DNA of 6,038 bases from Nitrospirota bacterium (GTDB lineage Bacteria; Nitrospirota; Nitrospiria; Nitrospirales; UBA8639): positions 1 to 6,038 of the forward strand of contig JAOUGQ010000191.1 of the NCBI GenBank assembly GCA_029865515.1. Direction: 5' to 3'. Below the pieces are notes generated by a model. That model was given only the letters and a program-made list of their open reading frames with translations. It was not told where the DNA came from and did no database searches. Shown piece after piece: positions 6,034 to 6,038 of this stretch. The translations under genes and the position numbers were made by a program. Positions within the stretch are counted from its first letter, which is position 1, and each line of letters opens with the position of its first letter.

Positions 6034-6038
6034 TTCGT

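Overview
The window reads as an ordinary chromosomal segment of a Gram-negative-type bacterium with moderate GC content. It carries a two-membrane-segment FtsH, an RmuC with an N-terminal membrane anchor, and a Sec-exported small protein. The FtsH and RmuC sequence styles are compatible with a Nitrospirota or deltaproteobacterial-like lineage. That placement is an impression from protein style and was not tested. I see no mobile element, CRISPR array, rRNA or tRNA.

Layout. Positions 3-164 hold the 3' end of a plus-strand gene I do not recognise. It overlaps by ATGA the start of a zinc-dependent succinylglutamate desuccinylase/aspartoacylase-family gene (161-1177), so the two look like an operon with coupled translation. 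A gene-poor stretch of about 430 bases (1178-1608) follows between two convergent genes. The minus-strand gene at 1609-3435 encodes an ATP-dependent FtsH zinc metalloprotease. Its details (HEVGH, KARGAGP, AGLEKRNR) resemble what I remember of a second, non-housekeeping FtsH clade. A divergent intergenic region (3436-3690) separates it from rmuC (3691-5112, plus strand), which carries the classic RmuC core. After rmuC comes about 210 bases with a possible 45-residue membrane peptide, a candidate extended -10 promoter and a small dyad. The last gene (5327-5893) encodes an exported 188-residue protein with a C-terminal beta-sandwich-like domain. The final 145 bases are non-coding and AT-rich, and may lead into a gene outside the window.

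How the genes relate. FtsH (membrane protein quality control), RmuC (linked in E. coli to limiting short-repeat DNA inversions) and the exported protein do not form an obvious pathway. ftsH and rmuC are divergent and could share only an intergenic region. The aspartoacylase-family enzyme has no arginine succinyltransferase genes beside it, so its substrate is open and its best clue is the truncated upstream partner.

I did not find a convincing new system. The items most worth checking are the possible membrane micro-ORF downstream of rmuC, the FtsH subtype, the exported protein family, and the near-leaderless look of rmuC. Several ORF starts were moved to better-supported codons: 161, 3435 and 5327.
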